Shown piece after piece: positions 1 to 8,482 of a stretch of DNA of 64,000 nucleotides; positions within the stretch are counted from its first letter, which is position 1; every line of letters starts with the position of its first letter. Location of the stretch: assembly GCA_963840435.1 (NCBI GenBank), contig CAWIYY010000010.1:620001-684000 (forward strand). The letters run 5' to 3'. A program made the translations under genes and the position numbers. The notes below the pieces were generated by a model. That model was not told the origin of the DNA. It searched no databases and was given only the letters and a program-made list of their open reading frames with translations. The stretch comes from Bog-473 sp963840435. GTDB lineage: Bacteria > Actinomycetota > Acidimicrobiia > Acidimicrobiales > RAAP-2.

Positions 1-86
1 CCCGGACGGGGGCCACTACTTCTTGCCTCCACGGACGTTTCACGGGCAACGTGACAGAATCTTGCCCGACGCGTGGAGGCACTCTC

Positions 87-1670
87 GTGAGTCGTTCCGT
101 TGCCGCCCTGATCGACCGGCGCAGGTTGGCCCGTACCTGGCCCTTTGCCGTCATCGCCGGCGCCGGCCAGATCAGCGCGATCTGGCCGCCCGGGCCGAGC
201 AACACCGGGCTGTTTTGGCTGAGCACCGCTCTCCTCCTGCTGGCCGCCCTCCTCCTGTTCCTGCGCCTCCCGGGCGGTGTGAGCCCTCTGCTCCTGGCGG
301 CCTCGGTCGACGTCGTGTCGGTGACCTGCCTCCTCCTGGCCACGGGCGGTGTGGGCGGCGGCTTCGGCCCCCTGTACCTGATTGCCGTCGTCGGCCTCGC
401 CCTCTACGGGAGCCGGCGCGACACCACCCTGGTCGTCGCCCTGGTCCTGCTCGGGCTCCTCGTGGTGTCGATCCAGGGGGGCGACGCCGCCATGGCGACG
501 GCCCGCCGGCTCGGCCTGCTGGCCGGCATCAGCTGCGTGCTCTCGGTGTCCATCCATGCGCTGCGCTTGCGCCTCACGGAGTCCAAGCGGCACACCGAGC
601 GCCTGCTGCATCAAGCTGAGTCGATCAACGCGGCGGCACGCCGGCTCTCGTCGCTGCTCGAACCGACGGCCATCGCCGCGCTCGGAGCGGAGTTGGCGGC
701 GCAGGCGGCGTCACCTCCCGGTGGTCCTGAGGCCGCATCCCGCTACCTCCGGATTCAAGGAGACGAGGTCGCGGTGGAGGCGCGTTTTGGACCGGACCTC
801 TCCGATGCGTCGTGGCAACTGGACAAGTGGTCACTGCTCGGCCACGTCGCCCGCGAGCTCAGGCCGGCGTCCGAGACGGTCGGGACGGCCCGCCCGGACG
901 GGGCCGCCCGGTCCCAGCCTGCTTCTCAGACCCTCCTGATCCCGGTGGCTCCCGGCGGCCGCCTGCACGGGGTGCTCGAGATCGTCAGCCCGACCGGCGC
1001 GCTGATGGACGACTCGCTGGAGCGCTCCATCGCGCTCGGGCACCTGCTCGAGCTCGCCCTGTCGAACTGGGACGCCCACGAGCAGCTCGAGCAGGCCGGG
1101 CGGGCCGAGGAGCGCCGACGCATCGCCCGCGACCTCCACGACGGGCTGGCGCACGAGCTGGCCTACATCGCCAGCATGGCCCGGAGCTCTCGTCGGGCCA
1201 TGGCCCAGGTCGACGTCCAGGAGCTCTCCAGCGCGGCCGACCGGGCGTTGGACGAGGCCCGGCGGGCCATCACGGTGCTCTCGGCGACCGGCCCGCAGTC
1301 CCTGGCCGGCGCGGTGGCTCAGACCACCGAGGATCTGGGGTCGCGTCTCGGCGTCGCCGTGCGCCTCGAGCTGGCCGACGACATCGACACTCCGCCCGAC
1401 GTGACCGAGCACGTCCTGCGGATCGTGCGCGAGGCCATCACCAACGCCGCCACCCATGGCGGTCCGACCGTCGTCTCGGTCACCGTGCGCAAGGACGACG
1501 GCGTGCGGGTGGTGATTGAGGACGACGGGTGTGGGTTCGATCCCGAGCTCGGAGCTCGCTCGGGCTTCGGGCTGGTGAGCATGCGCGAGCGAGCCGATGC
1601 CATCGGCGCCGGCTTTGCAGTCGCCTCGGCGCCGTCTCTGGGCACGCGGATTGAGCTCGCGCTCCCGTGA
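87..1670 (+). CDS. Sensor histidine kinase, NarL/HisKA_3 type
   Basis: This is a membrane histidine kinase that should autophosphorylate and pass phosphate to the response regulator encoded directly downstream. The N-terminal ~150 residues contain about five hydrophobic segments, followed by a GAF-like middle region. The dimerisation box reads RRIARDLHDG, with the phosphoacceptor at about His351. It is followed by an N-box (REAITNAATHGG), a G1 box (EDDGCGFD) and a G2 box (GFGLVSMRERA), typical of HATPase_c in the NarL-partner family. I chose GTG 87 because TGGAGGC lies 7 nt upstream; an ATG 12 codons earlier has no such site. The 3' end overlaps the regulator start by 4 nt (GTGA), so the pair is co-translated. 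The signal sensed is not evident. Confidence 0.93.
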   Translation: MSRSVAALIDRRRLARTWPFAVIAGAGQISAIWPPGPSNTGLFWLSTALLLLAALLLFLRLPGGVSPLLLAASVDVVSVTCLLLATGGVGGGFGPLYLIAVVGLALYGSRRDTTLVVALVLLGLLVVSIQGGDAAMATARRLGLLAGISCVLSVSIHALRLRLTESKRHTERLLHQAESINAAARRLSSLLEPTAIAALGAELAAQAASPPGGPEAASRYLRIQGDEVAVEARFGPDLSDASWQLDKWSLLGHVARELRPASETVGTARPDGAARSQPASQTLLIPVAPGGRLHGVLEIVSPTGALMDDSLERSIALGHLLELALSNWDAHEQLEQAGRAEERRRIARDLHDGLAHELAYIASMARSSRRAMAQVDVQELSSAADRALDEARRAITVLSATGPQSLAGAVAQTTEDLGSRLGVAVRLELADDIDTPPDVTEHVLRIVREAITNAATHGGPTVVSVTVRKDDGVRVVIEDDGCGFDPELGARSGFGLVSMRERADAIGAGFAVASAPSLGTRIELALP

Positions 1671-2326
1671 GTGAGGCCATCAGCGTCCTGGTGGCCGACG
1701 ACCATGCACGCACCAGGGCACTGGTCCGCTTGGCCCTCGAGCACAGCGGGGCGTTCCGCATCTGCGCCGAGGCGCACGACACCCCCTCGGCCGTCGCCGC
1801 TGCGTTGGTCGAGCAGCCGGACGTCTGCCTGCTCGACATCAACATGCCCGGCAGCGGTATCGCGGCGGCAGCCCGGATCACGACTGCGCTGCCGGACACG
1901 GCCGTGGTCATGCTGACCGTGTCGCGCCAGGACGAGGATCTCTTCGACGCCCTGCGGGCCGGTGCCTCCGGGTACCTGCTCAAGGGAATGGACGAGGCGG
2001 CGCTCAGCGACGCGCTGCACCAGGTCCTCAAGGGTGAGTCGCCGCTCCCGGGCAGCCTGGTGGCCCGCCTGGTCGAGGAATTCAGGGATCGCGAGCATCG
2101 GCGCGTGGCCGTGCCCCAGGGCGCTGCGGCCCGCCTGACCGGGCGAGAGTGGGACGTACTCGAGCTCATGCGCACCGGTGCGACCACCTCGGAGATCTCG
2201 GAGCGCCTGTTCATTTCGCCGACCACCGTGAGGAGTCACGTTTCGACGATCCTCAAGAAGCTCGGGGTCCCCGACCGGGATGCTGCCGTCAAAATGCTCG
2301 GGGACGGGTCCCGGCCCGGGGACTGA
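1667..2326 (+). CDS. Response regulator, NarL/FixJ family (LuxR-type HTH)
   Basis: This is the cognate DNA-binding regulator of the upstream kinase. An N-terminal receiver domain carries the acidic pair in VADDH, the phosphoacceptor at about Asp57 (LLDINMPG) and the conserved Lys in YLLKG. The C-terminal ~60 residues are a LuxR HTH (LTGREWDVLELM, then TTVRSHVSTILKKLGV). Length (219 residues) and domain order are normal for the NarL family. GTG 1667 overlaps the kinase stop codon. Targets are unknown. The next gene, for a secreted propeller protein, starts 170 bp downstream on the same strand and could be one. Confidence 0.94.
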   Translation: MSEAISVLVADDHARTRALVRLALEHSGAFRICAEAHDTPSAVAAALVEQPDVCLLDINMPGSGIAAAARITTALPDTAVVMLTVSRQDEDLFDALRAGASGYLLKGMDEAALSDALHQVLKGESPLPGSLVARLVEEFRDREHRRVAVPQGAAARLTGREWDVLELMRTGATTSEISERLFISPTTVRSHVSTILKKLGVPDRDAAVKMLGDGSRPGD

Positions 2327-2495
2327 CGGCGGGACCGCCGGTGGCGGCGCCTCCGGTTCGGGCCAGTCGGCGAGCCAGCCTGACCATTTCTGAACCCCCC
2401 TTCCGTTCTGGCCTCAGCTCTGCCAAGGTGGTCCACGGGGTTCCGTTGCCGCCCGGCAACCGGGGCTTTGGAACTCCGGGTTCAAGGCGGTGAAC

Positions 2496-3740
2496 ATGGT
2501 TGCATCGGCTGGGCTTCCCGGGTCTGCTCGGAAACTTGGAGCACGCCGTACGGTTCGCGCCCTCGGCCTCCTGGCACCGGCGATGATCGCTCTGCTCTCT
2601 GTTGCCATTCCCCCAGGCGCCACGAGTGCGGCAGACGCACCCTCGGCTCCACCTGCTGCCATCCCCGCTCCACCTGCTCCGCCTGCCGAGCCGGACGTTC
2701 CCGTGACCGTCCAGGCGGTACCAAAGATCGGTTTCAACGGTGTCTCGTGCTTCAGCAAAGCGATGTGCCTTGCCGTTGGCGGCGGGAGTACACGGAAGGA
2801 CAAGTCCTACGGGGCGATCGTGCCGATCGTCAACGGCGTCGTCGGGCCCGTTGAGAAGGTCAAAGGGACCTTCACGCTGAACGCGGTGAGCTGCCCCAGT
2901 GCCACGGTCTGTTATGCGGTGGGCAACGGGCCGTTTCATTTTCCGCCCGAGCAGCCCTCGACCGCAGGCTTCATCGTGACCATCACGAACGGAGTAGTCA
3001 CTGCCCTCAACTCGCCGCCCGTTCCGAACTTCGGGCCGGGAACCGCCGGTTACACCTACCTCAACGGGATCGGGTGTGTGAATGCCACGCACTGCCTGGC
3101 CACTGGTTTCACCGGAACAATGGGTGGAGTGGACGTTGCGATCTCGAATGGCAGCCCGCATCCCGACACACTGTTTCCGCTGAGTCCGGATACGGGGAAC
3201 TCCGTGACCTGCGTCGAGACTGATTGGTGCATGGTCGGCGCACAAAACGAGGGGCAACCCCACGACAGAGAAGTTGGCTACACCGTCGAATCCCGGCCCT
3301 ATGCGGTTGGCAAGAACATTTTCGACAAACACATTCCCCTGGGTCCGTCCTTCGGCGGCGTTGCCGGCGCGACCTACCACGGTGGGGACTGCCACCAACA
3401 GACCATCGAGTTCTGCCTCTTCGCAGGGTCGGCGAACGGAAACCCCGGATTTGTCCTGGTCACCGTGGGCAGCAGCGGCCAACTCGACGACCAGGTGACG
3501 GGCACGAGTGAGCTGCAGGACGTGTCCTGTGCCGGCCTGTACTGGTGCGTGGCGGTCGGCTCGACGACCTCAGGGGAAGGGGCCATCGTCCCGGTGGGAT
3601 GGGTGACCCCCGCGCCCATCCATCCACTCTCCGGCACGTCCGACCTTGTTGGTGCCAGCTGCCCTGAGCCGGATTTCTGTGTCGGCGTCGGAAGTGCGAG
3701 CACGGGGGCAATCGTCTCGACCTTCCCCGTCTGGGGTTGA
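2496..3740 (+). CDS. Secreted protein with seven C-x5-C propeller-like repeats
   Basis: This exported protein has unknown function. Residues 1 to about 45 form a signal peptide: a basic stretch (SARKLGARR), a hydrophobic core and an AASA-type cleavage region, followed by a Pro/Ala-rich linker. The rest has seven repeats, each with a Val/Ile-Ser-Cys-x5-Cys core and then a small-residue strand (SCFSKAMCLAVG, SCPSATVCYAVG, GCVNATHCLATG, SCAGLYWCVAVG and others). The fifth copy is stretched to C-x7-C. Seven repeats of roughly 45-60 residues suggest a seven-bladed beta-propeller with one disulfide per blade; that fold is inference. ATG 2496 is preferred over an upstream in-frame GTG because AAGGCGG is spaced about 6 nt from it. 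A hairpin follows the stop. Confidence 0.8.
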   Translation: MVASAGLPGSARKLGARRTVRALGLLAPAMIALLSVAIPPGATSAADAPSAPPAAIPAPPAPPAEPDVPVTVQAVPKIGFNGVSCFSKAMCLAVGGGSTRKDKSYGAIVPIVNGVVGPVEKVKGTFTLNAVSCPSATVCYAVGNGPFHFPPEQPSTAGFIVTITNGVVTALNSPPVPNFGPGTAGYTYLNGIGCVNATHCLATGFTGTMGGVDVAISNGSPHPDTLFPLSPDTGNSVTCVETDWCMVGAQNEGQPHDREVGYTVESRPYAVGKNIFDKHIPLGPSFGGVAGATYHGGDCHQQTIEFCLFAGSANGNPGFVLVTVGSSGQLDDQVTGTSELQDVSCAGLYWCVAVGSTTSGEGAIVPVGWVTPAPIHPLSGTSDLVGASCPEPDFCVGVGSASTGAIVSTFPVWG

Positions 3741-4223
3741 GTCGCGGAGGTGGCGAGCCACCTCCGGACCGTCCAATTCAGCCCAACCGCACCGATCCGT
3801 CAGGTTCGATCGACCGTCCGGGTTGTGGGCCACCTTCCACGGATGGCCGTCCGGGTCGATGAAGATGCCTGAGTACCCTCCCCAGGAAGTTGGGGCGCCT
3901 CTTCGGCCGATGGTGGCGCCAGCCGACTCTGCCTCAGCGATCACCTGGTCGACCGCTTCGGGTGATCTGAAGTTGTAGGCCAACGTCACTCCACCCCAGC
4001 CGCCCTGGTCAGACACCACGCTGTCCTCGGCGAGCTTGCCTCGGTCCCATAGCGCCAGGATCATGCCTCCGGCCTGGAAGAACACGACCTCGCCGTCGGG
4101 CGTCTGGCCGGTCCAACCGAGTGCCTCGTTGAAGGTTCGTGCCCGTTCGATATCGGTGACGCCCAGTGTGACGAGGGAGACGCGCTGGTCCACCGGGAGA
4201 GCTTGGAACCGCCCCCCCGCCAA
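3570..4223 (-). CDS. VOC/glyoxalase-fold protein with unusual C-terminal tail
   Basis: This is a vicinal-oxygen-chelate superfamily protein. Residues ~14-130 match a glyoxalase/bleomycin-resistance module (VSLVTLGVTDIERARTF at the start; GYSGIFIDPDGHPWKVAHN near its end), including the usual FxDPDGxxW signature. Substrate and metal use cannot be told from sequence. After that module the frame continues about 80 residues in low-complexity Arg/Asp-rich sequence that runs 171 bp into the convergent propeller gene. Such a tail is unusual and may reflect loss of the original stop. The TTG at 4223 gives the longest frame; GTG 4193 is an alternative start. Neither has a strong ribosome binding site. 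Confidence 0.7.
   Translation of the reverse strand: MAGGRFQALPVDQRVSLVTLGVTDIERARTFNEALGWTGQTPDGEVVFFQAGGMILALWDRGKLAEDSVVSDQGGWGGVTLAYNFRSPEAVDQVIAEAESAGATIGRRGAPTSWGGYSGIFIDPDGHPWKVAHNPDGRSNLTDRCGWAELDGPEVARHLRDSTPDGEGRDDCPRARTSDADTEIRLRAAGTNKVGRAGEWMDGRGGHPSHRDDGPFP
3745..3766 (+). terminator. Hairpin just after the secreted propeller gene
   Basis: A perfect 9-bp stem (CGGAGGTGG / CCACCTCCG) with a 4-nt loop begins 5 nt after the stop codon at 3740. It has no T tract, so it would be a weak or Rho-assisted terminator. It also lies inside the long 3' tail of the convergent VOC gene. Confidence 0.45.
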
Positions 4224-4322
4224 GTTCGAGGAGGCGGCGGCGTTGACGCCACCGCCCCCGCGGACGGGGGGTGTCGTGGCGATGTTCCGGGGGTACCTCC
4301 GCGATTGCGTAGTGTGTAGGGC

Positions 4323-5063
4323 GTGCCCGCGGTCTTGGAGGCCGTGATCATCGGCCTAGTGACGACCCAGGTGGCGTTCGTCGTCACCACGGTCTACCTC
4401 CATCGAGCCCTGGCTCATCGGGCGGTCAAGCTGAAGCCCCCGATCGCCTTCGCCTGCCGAGTCGTGATCTGGATGGCGACCGGTACCCGGCCCCGCCAGT
4501 GGGTGGCGGTCCACCGCAAGCACCACGCCTTCACCGACAAGGACGGCGATCCGCATTCGCCGGCCGTCTTCGGGTTCTCAGCGGTCCAGTTCGGCAATGC
4601 GATTCTCTACCGGAGGGTTGCCCGCAACCCCGACCAGGTGGCCCGCTACGCCCGCGATCTCCCCGAAGATCGCTGGGACAAGTTGCTCTTCGATCACGCG
4701 CTGTTGGGCCTGGGCGTCGGTGTCGCGCTGCTGGTCGGCGTGTTCGGATGGGAAATCGGGTTGATCGCAGCCGGCGTTCATGCCACGGCCTACATCCTCG
4801 GTGGTGGTGCCATCAATGCAATCGGGCACAAATGGGGGAAGCGGCCGCACGACAATCTGGCCACCAACAACCAATGGCTGGCCTGGTTGGTGGCCGGTGA
4901 AGGCCTCCACAACAACCACCACGCCGCCACGACGTCGGGCCGCATGTCGATGGCCCGGGGTGAGATCGACCCAGGGTGGTGGGCGGTGCGGGTCCTCGTC
5001 CTGCTGCGTCTGGCCACCGTGCGCCACAACCCGCTGAAGAAGCCTGCGCCTTCGGCTGTTTGA
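4323..5063 (+). CDS. Acyl-CoA/acyl-lipid desaturase (delta-9 type)
   Basis: This is a membrane di-iron fatty acid desaturase that would introduce a cis double bond into a saturated acyl chain. All three histidine boxes are present: HRALAHR near residue 24, HRKHH near residue 62, and HNNHHA near residue 200. Hydrophobic segments lie between them, as in the delta-9 desaturase family. At 246 residues it is slightly shorter than common bacterial members (about 260-310), mainly at the N-terminus. GTG 4323 is the only early start; it lies close to a GTAGGG stretch, so the start is moderately uncertain. Flanking genes on the other strand do not indicate a pathway. Confidence 0.9.
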   Translation: MPAVLEAVIIGLVTTQVAFVVTTVYLHRALAHRAVKLKPPIAFACRVVIWMATGTRPRQWVAVHRKHHAFTDKDGDPHSPAVFGFSAVQFGNAILYRRVARNPDQVARYARDLPEDRWDKLLFDHALLGLGVGVALLVGVFGWEIGLIAAGVHATAYILGGGAINAIGHKWGKRPHDNLATNNQWLAWLVAGEGLHNNHHAATTSGRMSMARGEIDPGWWAVRVLVLLRLATVRHNPLKKPAPSAV

Positions 5064-5125
5064 CGGCCGCTCTCCGGATCCGTCGGCCGGGCCTTTCTCC
5101 CCGGCCTGAGGCCGTGGAGCTCTGA

Positions 5126-5860
5126 TCAGTTGTTCGTGCGGAAGCTTGCGCTTCCCGTACTTCGGGCGGGTGCGTCGAGAGGGTGATCGGGGAGCTGGAA
5201 GGCGGACGAAGAAACGATCGCTCCCGAGGCATCCAGCCCTTGGACCAACAGAGGTCGGAACGACGGGACGTCGAGCACCGCCAACACGACAAAACGAACA
5301 CCATCGAAGGTGACGGGGGACATCGAGTCGAGCACCTTTGCGCCATCGACAACCCGAACAGAGGTGATCGATGGCAAGGTCACCTGGAAGTTGCGCACTG
5401 CCTGTAACCCTCCGACGCCGCCACTCCAACCGCCCCCAGAGTTGACGACACCGGTGCCGGTGGAGAACGCAGGACCCACCGAGCCCGAGCCCGCACCCTC
5501 CACGGCGCCTCGTGCGTTCACGAGTTCCCAATCCGCTTCCACCTTGGCCAGGGGGAATCCCGAGGGCGTGGCGAAGAGGCGAAAGATCAAGCCGTTCACG
5601 GGCCGGTTCTGGAGGGGCGTCGCCCCAGGAGGAATGGCGGGAGCAAGAGAGAAGCCGGGAGGGAGATTCGGTACGCCGGGAGGCTGCCCTTGGCCAGAGC
5701 CCGTGGCGGACCACCAGCCCAGAAGTCCGAGGCCCAGGACGGCCACGGCCATCCCGGACCACAGGCGTCGCCTCCGCCGCCGGCGTTGGGCCTCCTCGAA
5801 CAGGTCCTGCGTCTCCGGCGCCCCGTCGACGGCGGCCATGGGTTCATGGAGCAGCGTCAT
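5126..5860 (-). CDS. Single-pass membrane protein, unknown, co-transcribed with GntR regulator
   Basis: I do not recognise a family. The N-terminal ~30 residues are cytoplasmic and contain an Arg run (QRRRRRRRLW). One transmembrane helix follows (AVAVLGLGLLGWW), then a long extracytoplasmic region rich in Gly, Ser, Pro and Val. The start codon overlaps the stop of the GntR-family gene by 4 nt (ATGA), so the two form an operon. YtrA-type GntR repressors often control membrane or transport functions, and this protein is therefore a likely part of an envelope response; that is inference. Composition matches the neighbours. Confidence 0.7.
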   Translation of the reverse strand: MTLLHEPMAAVDGAPETQDLFEEAQRRRRRRRLWSGMAVAVLGLGLLGWWSATGSGQGQPPGVPNLPPGFSLAPAIPPGATPLQNRPVNGLIFRLFATPSGFPLAKVEADWELVNARGAVEGAGSGSVGPAFSTGTGVVNSGGGWSGGVGGLQAVRNFQVTLPSITSVRVVDGAKVLDSMSPVTFDGVRFVVLAVLDVPSFRPLLVQGLDASGAIVSSSAFQLPDHPLDAPARSTGSASFRTNN

Positions 5861-6237
5861 GCTGCGCCTCCCACCGCCCGGGGGGTCGAGGCCGAGACGC
5901 TCTCGATCATCTCGATGACCTCGTCGGTCCGGTATCCGTGGTGCTGGGAGTAGGCGACGAGCTCCTTGACTTTTCGCAGCATCTCGCTCTGCTCGGGCGT
6001 GCCGACCACGGTGATTCCTCGACCACGGCGGAACTCCAGAAGCCCTTCGTCCCGAAGCATGTGCATGGCCCGCAGGACGGTGTTCTTGTTCACGCCGAGG
6101 ACGGCCGCGATGTCCTTGACCAGGGGCAACCGATCACCCGGACCGGCTTCGCCGTCCGCGATGGCCCGACGAATGTCGGCGGCCACCTGATCATGCAGTG
6201 GGACAGGACCGTTCCGGTCGACCTCGAGGAGGTACAT
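5857..6237 (-). CDS. GntR-family transcriptional regulator, YtrA subfamily
   Basis: This short GntR-type repressor has an N-terminal winged HTH (PVPLHDQVAADIRRAI, then VNKNTVLRAMHMLRDEG and the wing RGRGITVV) and only a ~50-residue helical C-terminus. That length is typical of the YtrA subgroup, which lacks a large effector domain. I start at ATG 6237 because a consensus promoter ends just upstream of it; the frame is open another 13 codons but those would lie inside the promoter. The promoter overlaps a palindrome at the predicted start, so autorepression is likely. It is translationally coupled to the membrane protein downstream. Confidence 0.88.
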   Translation of the reverse strand: MYLLEVDRNGPVPLHDQVAADIRRAIADGEAGPGDRLPLVKDIAAVLGVNKNTVLRAMHMLRDEGLLEFRRGRGITVVGTPEQSEMLRKVKELVAYSQHHGYRTDEVIEMIESVSASTPRAVGGAA

Positions 6238-6276
6238 AGTACTAGTAAGTATAGATCCATTGCGTTGAGCTGACAA
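6237..6276 (-). promoter_or_regulatory. Consensus promoter and palindromic operator of the GntR operon
   Basis: On the minus strand there is a -35 box TTGTCA (6271-6276), a 17-bp spacer and a -10 box TATACT (6248-6253). The predicted start is within a few bases of ATG 6237, so the mRNA would be leaderless or nearly so. Two overlapping palindromes, TACTAGTA (6240-6247) and TAGTACTA (6237-6244), cover the start site. They are the natural operator for the short GntR repressor encoded here. The divergent lipid kinase gene begins 45 bp from the -35 box and may share the control. Confidence 0.7.
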
Positions 6277-6320
6277 GCCTGGAACCCGGCTCGGGCTGGC
6301 CTCTCGGCTTAGCTTGGCGT

Positions 6321-7688
6321 GTGCATCAAGCCCTCTCCGTCGGTTGGCGCCAGCGGGCGTGCGCTCTGGCGTCCCTTGGATGTGCGGTGCTCCTGACGGT
6401 GGCGGTGGTGGTCTTCTCGGTCCGCAACATCGGCTCTCTGGTGGTCGGACTCATCGGTCTGGCCCTGATGGTCGGTGGCTCCTGGTGGGCCATCACCGAA
6501 CGCCGGTCCCGCCGTGCGGTCGGGATGTCCGGGGCGGTCCTGGGCGGGGCTCTCATCGTCTACGCCGTGCTCAGCGCCGACACCGGCGCCGACCGACGAG
6601 TGCTCGCGCTCGGCGCGGCTGCCGTGCTCTCTGTCGGCGCCGTGGGATTCGGGAGAGCGGCGATCGCCCGTCATCTGCACGAACACGATGCACGTCGCCC
6701 GGTGACGGTCACGCGACCCCGACGGCCGGTGCTCATCTGCAATCCTTGGTCGGGCGGAGGCAAGGTTGCAAAGTTCGGGCTTGTGGAACTCGCCGAGAGC
6801 CTCGGTGTCGAGGTCGTCATGCTCGATCACGGCCTCGATCTCGAGCAGCTCGCTCGTGACGCCGTCGCCCGTGGTGCTGACTGCCTCGCCATGGCCGGCG
6901 GCGACGGCTCGCAGGCGTTGGTGGCGTCCATTGCGATTGAGCACGACCTTCCATTCGTCTGCGTCACGGCCGGGACGCGCAACCACTTCGCGCTGGACCT
7001 TGGGCTCGATCGGGAAGATCCGCGGCTGAGCCTCGATGCCTTTCGAGACGGCATCGAGCGGCGGATCGACTACGCCACAGTCGACGGCCGCCTCTTCGTG
7101 AACAACGTCTCGCTCGGGATCTACGCCACGATCGTGCAGCAGCCCGGCTACCGCGAGGCGAAGTCGGAGACCACCAAGGCTCTGTTGCCCGAGATGCTCG
7201 GGAAGACCCACGAGCCTTTCGACCTCCAGTTCGACGACCCTGACGGCAGTGAGGTCAACGGTGCCTTCCTGGTCCAGGTGTCGAACAATCCCTATGTGCT
7301 GGGCGCAACGCTGGACGCATCACAGCGTCGCCGGCTCGATACCGGAAGGCTCGGCGTCGTCGCCATCACCGCCTCCAGCGGCGCTGAGGCGGCAGCGGTG
7401 GTCGCCCTCTCCGCTCTCGGACAGCGGCGTCGAAGCCCCCACTGGCACGAATTCACGACCGAGCGGTTCGAAGTCCGATCGCGTTCTGGAATGGCCTTCG
7501 CTGGTGTCGACGGTGAAGCCCTGGAGCTCGAGACCCCCCTCCGGTTCGAAATTCACCCTCGGGGTCTACGGCTGCTGGTCCCCAGAGGGAACCTCACGGC
7601 GGCCGAGCGTCGGCAAGCTCGTGACGTCTCGGGCATGGACTTGATCTGGCTGGCCCGAGGAGTCGACCCCATCGCCGTCGGCAGTTGA
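6321..7688 (+). CDS. Diacylglycerol-kinase-family lipid kinase with N-terminal membrane domain
   Basis: The C-terminal two thirds are a diacylglycerol/sphingosine kinase-like catalytic domain. It has a nucleotide-binding start (PVLICNPWSGGGK), the GGDGS motif (AMAGGDGSQAL) and the CVTAGTRNHFALDLG segment that replaces the usual P-x-GTxNDFAR. The N-terminal ~120 residues contain about four hydrophobic helices, so the enzyme is membrane anchored. The reaction would be ATP-dependent phosphorylation of a lipid or polyprenol-type alcohol; the substrate is not determined. GTG 6321 is the first start, with no strong ribosome binding site. It is divergent from the GntR operon. Confidence 0.88.
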   Translation: MHQALSVGWRQRACALASLGCAVLLTVAVVVFSVRNIGSLVVGLIGLALMVGGSWWAITERRSRRAVGMSGAVLGGALIVYAVLSADTGADRRVLALGAAAVLSVGAVGFGRAAIARHLHEHDARRPVTVTRPRRPVLICNPWSGGGKVAKFGLVELAESLGVEVVMLDHGLDLEQLARDAVARGADCLAMAGGDGSQALVASIAIEHDLPFVCVTAGTRNHFALDLGLDREDPRLSLDAFRDGIERRIDYATVDGRLFVNNVSLGIYATIVQQPGYREAKSETTKALLPEMLGKTHEPFDLQFDDPDGSEVNGAFLVQVSNNPYVLGATLDASQRRRLDTGRLGVVAITASSGAEAAAVVALSALGQRRRSPHWHEFTTERFEVRSRSGMAFAGVDGEALELETPLRFEIHPRGLRLLVPRGNLTAAERRQARDVSGMDLIWLARGVDPIAVGS

Positions 7689-7834
7689 GAGTCGCCCACC
7701 CCGCACATCAACGAGGTCTCGTTGGGTCGAGGGCCGCTCGAACCTCATGCCGGCCGGGCTGACCCACCGTCGGGTGCACGGCGCCAGCCTCATGGCGCGG
7801 CGACGGGCAGTCGTTTCAGGGTCATGATGACCGG

Positions 7835-8434
7835 GTGAACGTCTGTCGGGCGACTCTGGTCGGCCTGGCCCTCCTTGTGGGCTGGAGTGGCACTGCCGGG
7901 GCAAGCGGGTCGTCGCCGGCGCCCATTGAGGTTCGCGTGTCGCTAGACCACAATCGCGTCCCCGCAGGACAATCGATAAAGGGGACCGTCATCCTCACCA
8001 ATACGACCTCCAGACGGATCACAGTTGAGAGCTGTGCCAGAAATGGCTGGTTGCAGGTCGGGCTCAAGGGGCATGGGTTCACCTTTTCGGCCAACAGCTC
8101 GCTGATCGCGTGTCGACCCTCAATCGGGCTCGCACCGGGTGCCAACCGGTTTGCGGTGACCGTTCTGACGACTTACGAGGGTTGTCTCCAACCCGGAGGG
8201 GAGTCCCTCACATCGTTGCCTCCGTGTACGTCAACCGGCCCACCACCGCTGCCGGCCCAGCGGTACTCCACGACCGTCTCTATCACCGGCCTTGCGCATC
8301 TGACGGACATTCCTCGCGCCATCACGGTGACGCTCCTTCGGCCCATGGAACCGAGGGGAGCGCCACCCAGCGTTCCTCGGTGCTCGGACTGTCCAACCCA
8401 CCCGGCGTACGGACCCACTCCGATCAAGCGCTAG
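7835..8434 (+). CDS. Secreted protein, unknown (Ig-like beta-sandwich suspected)
   Basis: A signal peptide occupies residues 1 to ~24 (ATLVGLALLVGWSGTAGASG). The mature part begins with strands typical of an Ig-like fold (VRVSLDHNRVPAGQSIKGTVILTN). It contains several cysteines (ESCARNG, IACRPS, YEGCLQ, PPCTS and a C-terminal CSDC), which suggests disulfides outside the cell. The family is not recognised; the N-terminal half resembles small actinobacterial secreted domains whose function is unknown. It is a single gene between the lipid kinase and a convergent methyltransferase. GTG 7835 is the start. Confidence 0.7.
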   Translation: MNVCRATLVGLALLVGWSGTAGASGSSPAPIEVRVSLDHNRVPAGQSIKGTVILTNTTSRRITVESCARNGWLQVGLKGHGFTFSANSSLIACRPSIGLAPGANRFAVTVLTTYEGCLQPGGESLTSLPPCTSTGPPPLPAQRYSTTVSITGLAHLTDIPRAITVTLLRPMEPRGAPPSVPRCSDCPTHPAYGPTPIKR

Positions 8435-8482
8435 AGACGGCACCGCCCTCAAGCGGCGGGCCAGGACATAGGCGAGCGGGGA

